A stretch of DNA of 23,863 nucleotides, taken from positions 1 through 23,863 of the forward strand of contig CAZIID010000007.1 of the NCBI GenBank assembly GCA_964539415.1. The letters run 5' to 3'. This document shows, piece by piece, positions 6,925 through 14,833 of this stretch. Numbering within the stretch: the stretch's first letter is position 1; each line of letters starts with the position of its first letter. Position numbers and translations under genes: made by a program. This DNA is from CAYQFQ01 sp964539415. GTDB lineage: Bacteria > Patescibacteriota > Minisyncoccia > Phycocordibacterales > GWA1-40-21. Under the pieces are notes generated by a model. It made no database searches and was not told the origin of the DNA. It was given only the letters and a program-made list of their open reading frames with translations.

Positions 6925-7920
6925 CTACTCCACCCAAGAATCTACAATTTTTTTTACTTCTAGAAAATTATCTGTTTCCATAAGTTTTATTCTCAATTCT
7001 TTTGCTTTTGGAAAATCATTAACATAAGCCTTAAAATGTTTTTTCATTACAGCAAAATTCTTATGTCTCTTTTCTGGATTAGAATTACCCATTATTTTTT
7101 CAAATAATTTTGTGTGTTCAACAAGGACTTTTAACTTATGAGCTACTGGAGCTTCCCCACTTTCTTTCAAGAGCCATGGCTTACCAAAAAAACCTCTACC
7201 TATCATCACTCCATCAAAGCCTGTGCACAAAGCCATCTCCTCACCTTCTTTTTTTGATTTTATATCGCCATTTGCTATCAAAACAACTTCTTTATCCAAA
7301 GTTCTAACATATTCAGATATCTCTTTTGCTATTTCCCAGTGAGCAGAAACTTTTGACATTTCTTTTCTTGTTCTTAAATGTATTGTAAGGGCAGATATAT
7401 CTTCAGATAAAATTTCCTTTAACCATTCTTTGTAATCTATTTTGTTATAACCAATTCTTGTTTTTACAGATATTGGCAACTTGCCCGCCCCTCTCTTTGC
7501 AGATTTTAATATCTCTCTTGCGAGTTTTGGATTTTTTATTAAGCTTGCTCCTGCACCTTGTTTCTCAACTTTCTTATCAGGACACCCCATATTTATATCA
7601 ATGCCATCAAAACCAAGCTTGGCTATAATCTTACAAGCTTTTTCTATATTTTCTGGTCTTGAGCCAAATATTTGTGCGATAATCGGTTTTTCTTTTTTTG
7701 AATATTCTAGATTTTTAATTAGATTTTTTTTGCCTTCTTTAGATGCAAGTCCGTCAGCAGAAACAAACTCTGTCCACATTACATCTGGCTTACCATACTT
7801 GGCTATCATAAGTCTAAATGGCTCATCTGTTACATCTGCCATTGGCGCAAGACAAAAAAGCGGGGTTTTATTGCTAAAACCTTTTGTTTTCATTATTTTT
7901 TTCCAAAAACCTTTTACCAT
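6925..7920 (-). CDS. dus: tRNA-dihydrouridine synthase (Dus family)
   Basis: A 331-aa flavin enzyme that reduces specific uridines in tRNA to dihydrouridine. The TIM-barrel signatures are in order: LFCLAPMADVTD near 21-32, TEFVSADGL near 50-58, IAQIFGSRP at 81-89, and catalytic DINMGCPDKKV with Cys113. These are followed by GAGASL, an ANGDI phosphate-binding segment and a MIGRG motif. The pattern is DusB-like but I do not fix the subtype. I use the ATG at 7920: it lies 8 nt after a TAATAT -10 box, whereas the longer GTG start at 7938 would fall inside the promoter. It is divergent from def, and the two promoters share their -35 sequence. Confidence 0.92.
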   Translation of the reverse strand: MVKGFWKKIMKTKGFSNKTPLFCLAPMADVTDEPFRLMIAKYGKPDVMWTEFVSADGLASKEGKKNLIKNLEYSKKEKPIIAQIFGSRPENIEKACKIIAKLGFDGIDINMGCPDKKVEKQGAGASLIKNPKLAREILKSAKRGAGKLPISVKTRIGYNKIDYKEWLKEILSEDISALTIHLRTRKEMSKVSAHWEIAKEISEYVRTLDKEVVLIANGDIKSKKEGEEMALCTGFDGVMIGRGFFGKPWLLKESGEAPVAHKLKVLVEHTKLFEKIMGNSNPEKRHKNFAVMKKHFKAYVNDFPKAKELRIKLMETDNFLEVKKIVDSWVE

Positions 7921-7928
7921 AGATGGAC

Positions 7929-7978
7929 ATATTAGCACTCTTTTTAATTTTGACCAAATCGTATAATAATGTTATTAT
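7929..7978. promoter_or_regulatory. Overlapping divergent promoters of dus and def with a shared -35
   Basis: On + (def): TTGACC at 7950-7955, 17-bp spacer, TATTAT at 7973-7978, then 6 nt to the ATG. On - (dus): TTGGTC at 7957-7952, 17-bp spacer, TAATAT at 7934-7929 preceded by TGC, then 8 nt to the ATG. The -35 hexamers overlap in the near-palindrome TTGACCAA, so one polymerase should exclude the other. Confidence 0.75.
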
Positions 7979-7984
7979 ATACAT

Positions 7985-8539
7985 ATGCCAAAAGAAAAGA
8001 GCAAAACTGTAAAAATTCTACAAATTGGTGACCCTATTCTTGAACAGATTTCAGCGGAAGTTGATCCAAAGGATATAGGTTCTGCCAAAATAAAATCAAT
8101 CATAAAAGATATGCAAATAGCTGTTAGATCACAAGCAGACGGTATTGCTATATCTGCCCCACAGATAGGACAGTTAGTAAAAATAGTTTTAATTTCAAAT
8201 AAAGTATATGAGGTCTTAGGAGAAGATGCCGAAAAAGCTATATTGAAAAAAGATATTGTTTTTATAAACCCAAAGATTACAAAATATTCAAAAGAAAAAG
8301 CTTGGATAGAAGAAGGATGTCTCAGTGTTAGAAATATTTTTGGACGAGTTCAAAGACATAAAAAAGTCTCTATGGAGGCACTAGATGAAAGTGGTAAAAA
8401 AATATCACGAGGTTTCTCTGGTATACTTGCGCAAATAGTTCAGCATGAAAATGACCACTTAGATGGAATACTTTTTGTAAGCAAAGCAAAAGATCTACAA
8501 GAGGTGTTACCACAAGAAGAAGACGCACAAACTTTATAA
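7985..8539 (+). CDS. def: Peptide deformylase
   Basis: A 184-aa metalloenzyme that removes the formyl group from the N-terminal Met of new proteins. All three family motifs are visible. Motif 1 is GIAISAPQIG at 53-62 (usual GxGLAAPQ; the second Gly is Ala here). Motif 2 is EEGCLS at 109-114, with metal ligand Cys112. Motif 3 is QHENDHLDG at 153-161, with metal ligands His154 and His158 and catalytic Glu155. Length is normal. It forms a functional pair with fmt about 210 nt downstream on the same strand, but a repeat pair and a separate -10 box lie between them, so the genes need not be co-transcribed. The ATG is 6 nt after its -10, which fits a leaderless mRNA. Confidence 0.95.
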   Translation: MPKEKSKTVKILQIGDPILEQISAEVDPKDIGSAKIKSIIKDMQIAVRSQADGIAISAPQIGQLVKIVLISNKVYEVLGEDAEKAILKKDIVFINPKITKYSKEKAWIEEGCLSVRNIFGRVQRHKKVSMEALDESGKKISRGFSGILAQIVQHENDHLDGILFVSKAKDLQEVLPQEEDAQTL

Positions 8540-8584
8540 TTCTATATTTTCTTCGATACTCTACCTCGGTTAAATTTTTATATT

Positions 8585-8661
8585 CGTCTTTGCGAGAAAT
8601 GAAATGACGAAGCAAACCAGGATTACTTAAGATGGATTGCTTCGCTTTGCTCGCAAAGACA
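8585..8661. repeat. Inverted pair of dispersed repeats between def and fmt
   Basis: A forward unit (GTCTTTGCGAGAAATGAAAT then GACGAAGCAA, 8585-8618) faces a reverse unit (GATTGCTTCGC then GCTCGCAAAGAC, about 8633-8660). Together they can fold into a long hairpin in the def 3' region. Confidence 0.75.
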
Positions 8662-8739
8662 GAAAAAATTAATACCACGCAAGCCCTGCATTGGGTAATT
8701 TATTCAATAGATACTATCGCTTTTTTCGTTATTTCCAGT

Positions 8740-8745
8740 TAAAAT
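8740..8745 (+). promoter_or_regulatory. Candidate fmt -10 element, leaderless type
   Basis: TAAAAT ends 6 nt before the fmt ATG. No good -35 is visible, and no ribosome binding site is present. Confidence 0.4.
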
Positions 8746-8751
8746 ACTATC

Positions 8752-9615
8752 ATGATCAATAACGATATAAAAATCGCTTTTTGGGGCAATTCTGACTTTT
8801 CATTATTTTGTTTAGAAGAAATGAAGAAAAAAGGTATTTTACCTAGTATTATTGTCACTTCTGAAGATAAACCTGTCGGCAGAAAAATGTTGCTCACCCC
8901 TACTCCAACAAAAAAATGGGCAGAAGAAAATAGTATAGAATACATAACGCCCAAGAGTTTAAAAAATGACGAATTTATTAAAAAGATTTCAGAATACAAT
9001 CTTTTTATTGTTGCTTCTTATGGAAAAATAATTCCAAAAATTATAATAGATATTCCAGAATACCAAGTTCTAAATATTCATCCATCTCTTCTACCAAAAT
9101 ACCGTGGACCATCACCTCTTCAGGAACAAATATTAAATGATGAAAAAGAAATTGGAGTAACACTAATGCTCATTGATGAGCTAGTAGACCATGGACCAAT
9201 AATAGCTCAGAAGAAAGTTGAACTTCAAGAAATGGTTGGTTTTTATGATTTAGAAAAAATTCTTGCAAAGGAAGGATCAGAACTCCTATCTTCAAAACTA
9301 AATGACTGGATTAAAGGCAAAATACAAGCACTACCACAAGACGACACCCTTGCTACTTTTACTAAAAAAATAGAGAAAGAAGATGGACTGATAGATATTA
9401 CTTCTCAAGAAAAAAGACAAAACTATTTAAAGGTTTTAGCTTATGAAGCATGGCCTGTAGCTTATTTTGAAATAAAAAAAGGTAATCCGGAAAAAATATT
9501 TAAAGTTAAAATCAAGTCAGCCATCTGGAAAGACGGTGATATGCAAATACAAAAAGTCCTACCAGAAGGCAAAAAAGAGATGGATTATAAATCTTTTTTG
9601 AATGGATTAAGATAA
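8752..9615 (+). CDS. fmt: Methionyl-tRNA formyltransferase
   Basis: A 287-aa enzyme that formylates Met-tRNA(fMet) with 10-formyl-tetrahydrofolate. The N-terminal Rossmann-like transferase domain (about 1-190) has the start pattern IAFWGNSDFS, the VASYGKIIP segment at 87-95, the catalytic NIHPSLLPKYRG at 108-119 with Asn108 and His110, and the catalytic Asp in VDHGPI at 145-150. A C-terminal domain of about 80 residues follows; it is shorter than the roughly 100 residues in E. coli Fmt (total 315). The deformylase encoded just upstream reverses the modification after translation. The gene ends 8 nt before a 22-bp bidirectional terminator. Confidence 0.95.
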   Translation: MINNDIKIAFWGNSDFSLFCLEEMKKKGILPSIIVTSEDKPVGRKMLLTPTPTKKWAEENSIEYITPKSLKNDEFIKKISEYNLFIVASYGKIIPKIIIDIPEYQVLNIHPSLLPKYRGPSPLQEQILNDEKEIGVTLMLIDELVDHGPIIAQKKVELQEMVGFYDLEKILAKEGSELLSSKLNDWIKGKIQALPQDDTLATFTKKIEKEDGLIDITSQEKRQNYLKVLAYEAWPVAYFEIKKGNPEKIFKVKIKSAIWKDGDMQIQKVLPEGKKEMDYKSFLNGLR

Positions 9616-9623
9616 TATCTTAT

Positions 9624-9680
9624 TTAATTAAAAAATCGCCCTCTGTGTTTTTTAAACGCAGAGGGCGATTTTTTAATTAA
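9624..9680. terminator. Bidirectional terminator between fmt and the hpf operon
   Basis: A perfect 22-bp inverted repeat (9624-9645 with 9659-9680) with a GC core GCCCTCTG/CAGAGGGC and A/T-rich outer arms gives U-runs on both strands. It serves fmt (+) and the operon ending at 9677 (-). Confidence 0.92.
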
Positions 9681-9850
9681 TATTTTATATTGTCTGTCCC
9701 AACATCCATCGCTCTTTGAGCAAGCTCTAAGCTTATTCTATCTGCTCTCTTTGCCATAAACGAAAGAAAAAAAGTAAAAGAAATACAACCTATAACGAAA
9801 AAGGATAAAATTATCTTTCCTATATTATTTTTAATATAATATGACAACAT
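9677..9850 (-). CDS. 57-aa membrane microprotein, last gene of the hpf operon
   Basis: Residues 1-11 are short and basic (MLSYYIKNNIGK). Residues 12-32 are a single hydrophobic helix (IILSFFVIGC...). Then comes a charged amphipathic tail with RADRISLELAQRAMDVG. The ATG lies 3 nt after the stop of the hibernation factor gene, a spacing typical of translational coupling, and the stop codon lies within the terminator stem. The amphipathic tail suggests helix-helix pairing or a partner at the membrane, which is an inference. I do not recognise a family. Confidence 0.6.
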   Translation of the reverse strand: MLSYYIKNNIGKIILSFFVIGCISFTFFLSFMAKRADRISLELAQRAMDVGTDNIKY

Positions 9851-9853
9851 CTA

Positions 9854-10213
9854 CTAAATACCTTTTATAAGTTTCTTAACTTCAGCACCACCCTTCTTTG
9901 TAAGACTGTTCTTTTTCTTTTTAAAATCTGTAACAAGTCTATTGAGTTCTGCTTCCATGTCATCTATCGCCATATATAGATCTTCTTGTTCAGAAACTGC
10001 GCGCAAAACTTTACCACCAATATCTATATTTGCTTCAGCACGATACACATCTCCAGATTTATGTTTATTAGAAGTTTTTCCAAGCTCAACATAACACATT
10101 ATGCTATCATCATCTTTATTTAGAAATTTTTCAACATGTACAAACTTCTTATCAAGGTAATCTCTTATCGCATCAGTAAGCTTCATACTAGTTGCTTTTA
10201 TGTTTTTTTTCAT
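9854..10213 (-). CDS. hpf: Ribosome hibernation promoting factor (HPF/RaiA family)
   Basis: A 119-aa protein of the short HPF/YfiA type. It binds in the decoding channel of the 30S subunit and inactivates or protects ribosomes in slow growth. The fold is visible as an N-terminal strand with MKLTDAIRDYLDKKF as helix 1 (10-24), a CYVELGK strand, the YRAEANIDIGG strand pair, and helix 2 DLYMAIDDMEAELNRLVTDFKKKK. The C-terminus is Lys-rich. There is no long dimerisation domain, so it is the short form. It starts 5 nt after the stop of the DUF167 gene. Confidence 0.92.
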   Translation of the reverse strand: MKKNIKATSMKLTDAIRDYLDKKFVHVEKFLNKDDDSIMCYVELGKTSNKHKSGDVYRAEANIDIGGKVLRAVSEQEDLYMAIDDMEAELNRLVTDFKKKKNSLTKKGGAEVKKLIKGI

Positions 10214-10218
10214 AGAAA

Positions 10219-10443
10219 TTATTTTTTATCGATACTAATGATTTTTGATGGAGAGTGATGACCGCTCACAATCCTAATGTCTCCATTATACACCTTTAAA
10301 TAATCTCGCAAAAGCTCTATCACTTTTTTATTTGCCATTCCCTCTTCTGGTTTTGTTTTAACAGACACAGAAAAAGTGTCCTCTGACATTTTTATCACGC
10401 TATCTTTTTTTGCTTTTGTTTTTACTTTGACCTTTATATACAT
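10219..10443 (-). CDS. DUF167 / YggU family protein
   Basis: A 74-aa protein matching the small DUF167 (YggU) family: VKVKTKAKKDSV at the start, VSVKTKPEEGMANKKVIELL in the middle (the family's GKAN motif reads GMAN), then a DIRIVSGHHSPSKIISI strand-loop-strand. The family is widespread and its biochemical role is unsettled. First gene of a three-gene operon with hpf. A TATAAT on the minus strand lies about 20 nt before the ATG. There is no strong ribosome binding site. Confidence 0.88.
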   Translation of the reverse strand: MYIKVKVKTKAKKDSVIKMSEDTFSVSVKTKPEEGMANKKVIELLRDYLKVYNGDIRIVSGHHSPSKIISIDKK

Positions 10444-10474
10444 ATTATGATTCTTCTAGTTAATTATATCATTA

Positions 10475-10505
10475 AAAAAGAAAGACCCCAGATTAAACTG
10501 GGGTC
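10475..10505 (-). terminator. Terminator of the 49-aa protein gene
   Basis: An 8-bp stem GACCCCAG/CTGGGGTC (10484-10491 with 10498-10505), then a U-rich tract on the minus strand. Confidence 0.85.
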
Positions 10506-10515
10506 AAAAAATAAT

Positions 10516-10665
10516 TCATTTAGATACAGACGAAGATTGAGGTTTCGCCTTGTTTTCTGTCCTCATCATAAGAACAGTGCCAAAAATGGCGACAATAATC
10601 ACAATAATCCAAAGGACAAAAAAGCACTTGGGTACTTCAACTAAGACTTTTGGTGAATCTGCCAT
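10516..10665 (-). CDS. 49-aa single-pass membrane microprotein
   Basis: The gene has a strong ribosome binding site (AAAAGGAGGG, 7 nt from the ATG), its own 17-bp-spacer promoter and its own terminator, so I regard it as real despite its size. The protein has a short polar N-terminus (MADSPKVLVEVPKC), one hydrophobic helix at about residues 15-34 (FFVLWIIVIIVAIFGTVLMM) and a Lys/Ser-rich tail (RTENKAKPQSSSVSK). By the positive-inside rule the tail is cytoplasmic. The stop is TGA, evidence that TGA is not reassigned here. I do not recognise a family. Confidence 0.8.
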   Translation of the reverse strand: MADSPKVLVEVPKCFFVLWIIVIIVAIFGTVLMMRTENKAKPQSSSVSK

Positions 10666-10713
10666 AGCTTTTCCCTCCTTTTAAAAGACGTTTCTTTGTA
10701 TTATCCAATAATT

Positions 10714-10742
10714 ATATTATTCTCATTTATCAAATTAGTCAA
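10714..10742 (-). promoter_or_regulatory. Promoter of the 49-aa protein gene
   Basis: TTGACT, 17-bp spacer, TAATAT on the minus strand, about 45 nt before the start codon. Confidence 0.8.
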
Positions 10743-10760
10743 TTATTTGTAAAGAATATG

Positions 10761-10789
10761 AAAAGGCCCGGCAATAAATTGCCGGGCCT
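10761..10789 (-). terminator. Terminator of the 131-aa basic protein gene
   Basis: An 11-bp stem AGGCCCGGCAA/TTGCCGGGCCT with a TAAA loop, followed by TTTT on the minus strand. Confidence 0.85.
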
Positions 10790-10801
10790 ATCTGCACACC
10801 T

Positions 10802-11197
10802 TTAGTAACAGAAACGAACATGTCCATCTCCGTCCACACGGACGGCACGAGAACGCGAAGCCTTGGAGATGGTGACATCTTGCTTCGTCATCACCTTTTC
10901 GGGCTGAACCATCATCATAACGGGAGTAACATCCCTCAGCACTTCGTGAATGTTGTGAAGTGCATCGGTGATCTCCTTACGGAACACACCGCGGACGCGC
11001 GACCAGAAGCGACGCCGGTTAAAGGTATTGCTGTCACATTCCATTGAAGTGGAAGCAACGACCTTGTTCAGAAACTTGATTCGATTGGCATCAACCTTCC
11101 GCGGCTTCTCGAACTTGGCTCGACGCTTCCGCGACATCGGCTTGACGACCAAGACCAGATCTTCCCCCAACGTCAACCCCACATTTCCAGTGCGCAT
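10802..11197 (-). CDS. Unknown basic protein, 131 aa
   Basis: I do not recognise this protein. It is strongly basic, with an Arg/Lys cluster at about 22-35 (SRKRRAKFEKPRK) and another at about 60-75 (NRRRFWSRVRGVFRKE). Between and after them is helix-like sequence (EITDALHNIHEVLRDVT). The basic patches would suit nucleic-acid or ribosome binding, which is an inference. The ATG at 11197 is chosen because AAAGGTG lies 6 nt before it. A longer in-frame version would start inside the leader. G+C is clearly higher than in the flanking hpf operon. The gene is monocistronic with its own promoter and terminator. Confidence 0.75.
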   Translation of the reverse strand: MRTGNVGLTLGEDLVLVVKPMSRKRRAKFEKPRKVDANRIKFLNKVVASTSMECDSNTFNRRRFWSRVRGVFRKEITDALHNIHEVLRDVTPVMMMVQPEKVMTKQDVTISKASRSRAVRVDGDGHVRFCY

Positions 11198-11241
11198 AAT
11201 TTCACCTTTCTTAGTTATTGCGCTACTCAACCTCTAATATA

Positions 11242-11270
11242 ATAATAGCACCTTTTAATGTAAAAGTCAA
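11242..11270 (-). promoter_or_regulatory. Promoter of the 131-aa protein gene
   Basis: TTGACT, 17-bp spacer, TATTAT preceded by TGC on the minus strand. The leader is about 40 nt. Confidence 0.82.
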
Positions 11271-11286
11271 TAGATATAATTAAGAC

Positions 11287-11323
11287 AAAAAAAATGGCTC
11301 AATATATTGCTATATTGAGCCAT
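11287..11323 (-). terminator. Terminator of the 185-aa unknown gene
   Basis: A 13-bp stem ATGGCTCAATATA/TATATTGAGCCAT with a TTGC loop and a run of T on the minus strand. Confidence 0.9.
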
Positions 11324-11327
11324 AAAA

Positions 11328-11885
11328 CTATCTAATTGGGACCCATTCAAGCGTAGACTTAGGGTTTGTCCTCGCCGGAATTATTTCCACATTTTCATGC
11401 AAATCCACATATAGGATGCGCATATAGTACACGGTAGGTATCCCTGGAAAGGTTTGAGATTCCTTCTGAACGATCTTTATCTTCTCCTGCGGTGGAACTG
11501 GGACGGAAATCGTATAATTTTGAGGACGAACTGATAACTCACTGTACATTGCGATTTCAGTGATAGCAACATCGTTCCACGGCGCGGGATTTCGAGCAAC
11601 GAGGGAAACATCCAATTGTCTATTCTGAATATTTCCGCTTGCGAATACCCTATTTACTTCAACAAGTCTAAAAAGTTTCCCCTTTTCATCAACATTGCGA
11701 ACAATGAGACCGAGTACGTTGACAATACGAGTAGCCACACCATCGCTAAAGACAAGATAACACTCCCCACATTCCCATTGAACCGCCAACTTTTCCAAGA
11801 GAGGCATCAAAGATTTCCCCCAAAGATTAAGTAGCGGGCCACACGAAGACCGCATCAAAGGCCGCATCTTTTCGATCATATCCAT
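11328..11885 (-). CDS. Unknown protein, 185 aa
   Basis: I do not recognise this protein. Residues 1-35 are Met/Leu-rich and helical, with Cys15. A CGEC pair lies at about 39-42. The rest reads as alternating beta strands (YLVFSDGVATRIVNVLGLIV, LFRLVEVNRVF, LDVSLVARN, YTISVPVPP, YYMRILYVDL, VEIIPAR), which suggests a beta-sandwich or barrel. No signal peptide is obvious. The ATG at 11885 is preferred because GGAGGG lies just upstream; the longer TTG start would overlap that site. It is a single-gene unit whose promoter overlaps the tail of the ppdK terminator. Confidence 0.75.
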   Translation of the reverse strand: MDMIEKMRPLMRSSCGPLLNLWGKSLMPLLEKLAVQWECGECYLVFSDGVATRIVNVLGLIVRNVDEKGKLFRLVEVNRVFASGNIQNRQLDVSLVARNPAPWNDVAITEIAMYSELSVRPQNYTISVPVPPQEKIKIVQKESQTFPGIPTVYYMRILYVDLHENVEIIPARTNPKSTLEWVPIR

Positions 11886-11926
11886 TATATAACCCTCCAA
11901 TATTTTAAAAGTTCCCTTCTAAATAT

Positions 11927-11955
11927 ATAGTACATGAAGATTTGATGAATGTCAA
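11927..11955 (-). promoter_or_regulatory. Promoter of the 185-aa unknown gene
   Basis: A consensus TTGACA (11955-11950), 17-bp spacer, TACTAT with an upstream TG. The -35 is made from the U-tract side of the ppdK terminator, an economical overlap. Confidence 0.85.
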
Positions 11956-11985
11956 AGGCCGCCCACTTTTTGGTGGGCGGCCTTT
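11954..11985 (-). terminator. ppdK terminator
   Basis: A 13-bp stem AAAGGCCGCCCAC/GTGGGCGGCCTTT with a 6-nt loop, 10 nt after the ppdK stop. Confidence 0.9.
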
Positions 11986-11994
11986 AAACCTCTA

Positions 11995-14661
11995 TTATTT
12001 CTTTAACTTATCTTTGACTGCTGCTTGCGCTGCTGCAAGTCTTGCAATCGGAACTCTAAAAGGTGAACAAGATACATAAGTGAATCCTTCTCTATGACAG
12101 AATTCAACAGTTCTTGGCTCTCCTCCGTGTTCTCCACAAATACCAACTTTCAAATCTTTCTTAGCAGTTCTTCCTTTCTTGATAGCGATTCTTATGAACT
12201 CACCAATTCCCTCTTGATCTAAAACTTCAAATGGATCAAATTCATAAATGCTCTGAGCGACATATTCCTTTAGGAATTTGCCTGCATCATCACGTGATAG
12301 TCCTGCACCCATCTGTGTAAGATCGTTTGTTCCGAATGAGAAGAATTCAGCACCATTATCTACTATCTTATCTGCGATAACAGCAGCTCTTGGAACTTCA
12401 ATCATAGTACCGATCTTGTATTCCATCTTTATTTTTGCTTCTTTAAGCTTTGCGTCTGCAACTCTTACAACAGAATCTTTCAAAATTGAGAATTCTTTTG
12501 TTGTTGCTACAAGTGGAATCATTATCTCAGGAACAACTTTATGTTTCTTTCCACAAACTGGGCATTTCTTTGTTACAGCAATTGCTGCTTCAATAACAGC
12601 TTCAGTCTGCATGTCGTATATCTCAGGGAAAGTGATAGCCAATCTACAACCACGGTGTCCAAGCATTGGGTTAAACTCGTGAAGATCTTCTATCTTTGCT
12701 CTTATAACTTCCTCAGAAACTTTCATCTCTTTAGCAAGTTCTTTAATATCCTTATCTTCCTTTGGAAGGAATTCATGTAGGGGTGGGTCTAAATATCTAA
12801 CTGTAACTGGGAATCCTGACATCGTATGGAATAACTTTATAAAGTCTTCTCTCTGATAAGGCAAAAGTTTTGCCAAAGCTTTCTTTCTTGCTTCAACATC
12901 ATTTGAAAGAATCATTTCTCTAACCGCTTTAATTCTCTCTCCTTCGAAGAACATATGTTCTGTTCTACAAAGTCCTATACCTTCTGCTCCGAAACCTCTT
13001 GCAACAGTTGCATCAGTTGGAGTATCTGCGTTTGTTCTAACTCCAATCTTTCTAAATGAATCTGCCCATGACATAAGTATTCCGAAATCTCCAGAAAGTT
13101 TTGGATCTTGAACAGCAAGCTTACCTGCATATACTTTACCAAGAGCTCCATCAAGAGTGATGAATTCTCCTTCTTTCAAAACAATACCCTTATCTTTTAT
13201 TGTAAGAGTCTTTGCTTTTTCATTGATCAAAATATCTGCACATCCTGCAACACAACATGTTCCCATGCCTCGAGCTACAACAGCAGCGTGTGATGTCATA
13301 CCACCTCTTGCGGTAAGAATACCTTTTGCACTGTGCATTCCATCAATGTCTTCTGGTGAAGTTTCTGTTCTAACCAAGATAACAGCTAAACCTTTCTTTG
13401 TTTTTTCAAATGCATCTGATGCTGTGAAAACAATTTCTCCTACAGCTGCTCCTGGAGATGCTGGAAGACCGACAGCAATGACTTCTGCCTTAGCTTGTGC
13501 GATAGGATCAAGCTGTTTGTGTAGAAGCTGATTGAGCTGATTTGGATCAATTCTAAGTATTGCTTGTTCTTTTGTGATAAGTTTCTCCTTGACCATATCG
13601 ACAGCAACTTTTACTGCAGCTGCGGTTGTTCTCTTTCCGTTTCTTGCTTGAAGAATATAAAGTTTGCCTGATTGGATAGTAAATTCCATATCTTGCATAT
13701 CTTTATAGTGCTTCTCAACTCTATTACAGATAGTAACAAGTTCTTTATATAACTTTGGATCTTGCTTCTGAAGCGCAGAAACTGGAAGTGGTGTTCGGAT
13801 ACCCGCAACAACATCTTCTCCTTGTGCGTTCATTAAGTATTCTCCGTAGAACTTTGCTTCTCCTGTTGAAGGGTTTCTTGTAAAACAAACTCCTGTTCCA
13901 GAATCATCACCCAAGTTTCCGAAGACCATCGCCTGAATGTTTACAGCTGTTCCGATAAGACCTTTGATGTTATTTATTTCTCTATATCTAATAGCTCTGT
14001 AGTTGTTCCATGAATTGAAAACAGCTCTTGTTGAAAGTTCGAGTTGTTTCTTAGGATCTTGAGGAAATTCTGCCTTTGTAACTTCTTTAACCTTAGCTTT
14101 GTATTTCGTGACAATCTCCTTTAGATCTTCTGCTGTGAGATCAGTGTCGATTTTTGCACCCTTTGTATCTTTTACAGATTCCAAAATGTGTTCAAAGTCT
14201 GAATGTTCCATTTCTAGAACAACGCTTCCAAACATTTGAATAAGTCTTCTGTACGAATCCCAAGCAAATCTTTCATTGCCTGTTTTTGTTGCAAGGCCTA
14301 CAACTGACTTATCATTTAATCCAAGGTTTAGAATTGTATCCATCATTCCAGGCATTGAAGCTGCTGCTCCTGAACGAACTGAAACAAGAAGTGGATCTAT
14401 TGCATCTCCCAATTTCTTTCCCATTTTCTTTTCAAGGTCTGCAAGTTTTGAATCTATTTGTTTTGAAACCTCTGTTGGAAGTTTCTTTCCTGAATCATAA
14501 TAAAGCTGACAGACTTCTGTCGTTATTGTAAAACCTGGTGGAACATTAATACCCAAACTCTTCATCTCAGCGAGGTTTGCTCCCTTTCCTCCCAAGATAG
14601 CTTTCATATCTTTATTACCTTCTTCAAAGGCATAAACATATTTTTTATTCTTTGCTGCCAT
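11995..14661 (-). CDS. ppdK: Pyruvate, phosphate dikinase
   Basis: A full-length 888-aa enzyme that interconverts pyruvate, ATP and phosphate with phosphoenolpyruvate, AMP and pyrophosphate. The N-terminal ATP-grasp domain includes GGKGANLAEM at 24-33, SVRSGAAASMPGMMDTILNL at 94-113, and FTRNPSTGE at 260-268. The swivelling phosphohistidine domain includes GGMTSHAAVVARGMG at 453-467, with phospho-acceptor His458 and regulatory-type Thr456. The C-terminal TIM barrel ends in the catalytic GICGEHGG with Cys842, then SPFRVPIARLAAAQ. In organisms with minimal metabolism the enzyme can run in the glycolytic direction and save ATP; the direction here is unknown. It lies between unknown single-gene units with its own terminator. 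No convincing ribosome binding site or promoter is visible. Confidence 0.98.
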   Translation of the reverse strand: MAAKNKKYVYAFEEGNKDMKAILGGKGANLAEMKSLGINVPPGFTITTEVCQLYYDSGKKLPTEVSKQIDSKLADLEKKMGKKLGDAIDPLLVSVRSGAAASMPGMMDTILNLGLNDKSVVGLATKTGNERFAWDSYRRLIQMFGSVVLEMEHSDFEHILESVKDTKGAKIDTDLTAEDLKEIVTKYKAKVKEVTKAEFPQDPKKQLELSTRAVFNSWNNYRAIRYREINNIKGLIGTAVNIQAMVFGNLGDDSGTGVCFTRNPSTGEAKFYGEYLMNAQGEDVVAGIRTPLPVSALQKQDPKLYKELVTICNRVEKHYKDMQDMEFTIQSGKLYILQARNGKRTTAAAVKVAVDMVKEKLITKEQAILRIDPNQLNQLLHKQLDPIAQAKAEVIAVGLPASPGAAVGEIVFTASDAFEKTKKGLAVILVRTETSPEDIDGMHSAKGILTARGGMTSHAAVVARGMGTCCVAGCADILINEKAKTLTIKDKGIVLKEGEFITLDGALGKVYAGKLAVQDPKLSGDFGILMSWADSFRKIGVRTNADTPTDATVARGFGAEGIGLCRTEHMFFEGERIKAVREMILSNDVEARKKALAKLLPYQREDFIKLFHTMSGFPVTVRYLDPPLHEFLPKEDKDIKELAKEMKVSEEVIRAKIEDLHEFNPMLGHRGCRLAITFPEIYDMQTEAVIEAAIAVTKKCPVCGKKHKVVPEIMIPLVATTKEFSILKDSVVRVADAKLKEAKIKMEYKIGTMIEVPRAAVIADKIVDNGAEFFSFGTNDLTQMGAGLSRDDAGKFLKEYVAQSIYEFDPFEVLDQEGIGEFIRIAIKKGRTAKKDLKVGICGEHGGEPRTVEFCHREGFTYVSCSPFRVPIARLAAAQAAVKDKLKK

Positions 14662-14791
14662 ATATAAATTAATTATTGATAAAAAATAAAAATAAAAAAA
14701 AGGTCGACCCTTTTAAAATTTTTCCTCAAATTTCATTAGTATTTATAACAAAATTGAACCCTGAAATCAAACATTCTCATTACTAAATATT

Positions 14792-14818
14792 AAAAAACCC
14801 CCTCTAGCAAGAGGGGGT
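14792..14818 (-). terminator. Terminator of the repeat-protein gene
   Basis: A 9-bp stem ACCCCCTCT/AGAGGGGGT with a 4-nt loop and six T residues on the minus strand. Confidence 0.9.
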
Positions 14819-14833
14819 ATAAAACAAAAACCA

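Noticed and set aside
10820..11237. Plus-strand ORFs opposite the 131-aa basic protein
   Set aside because: The minus-strand gene has promoter, ribosome binding site and terminator in register. The plus-strand frames have none of these.
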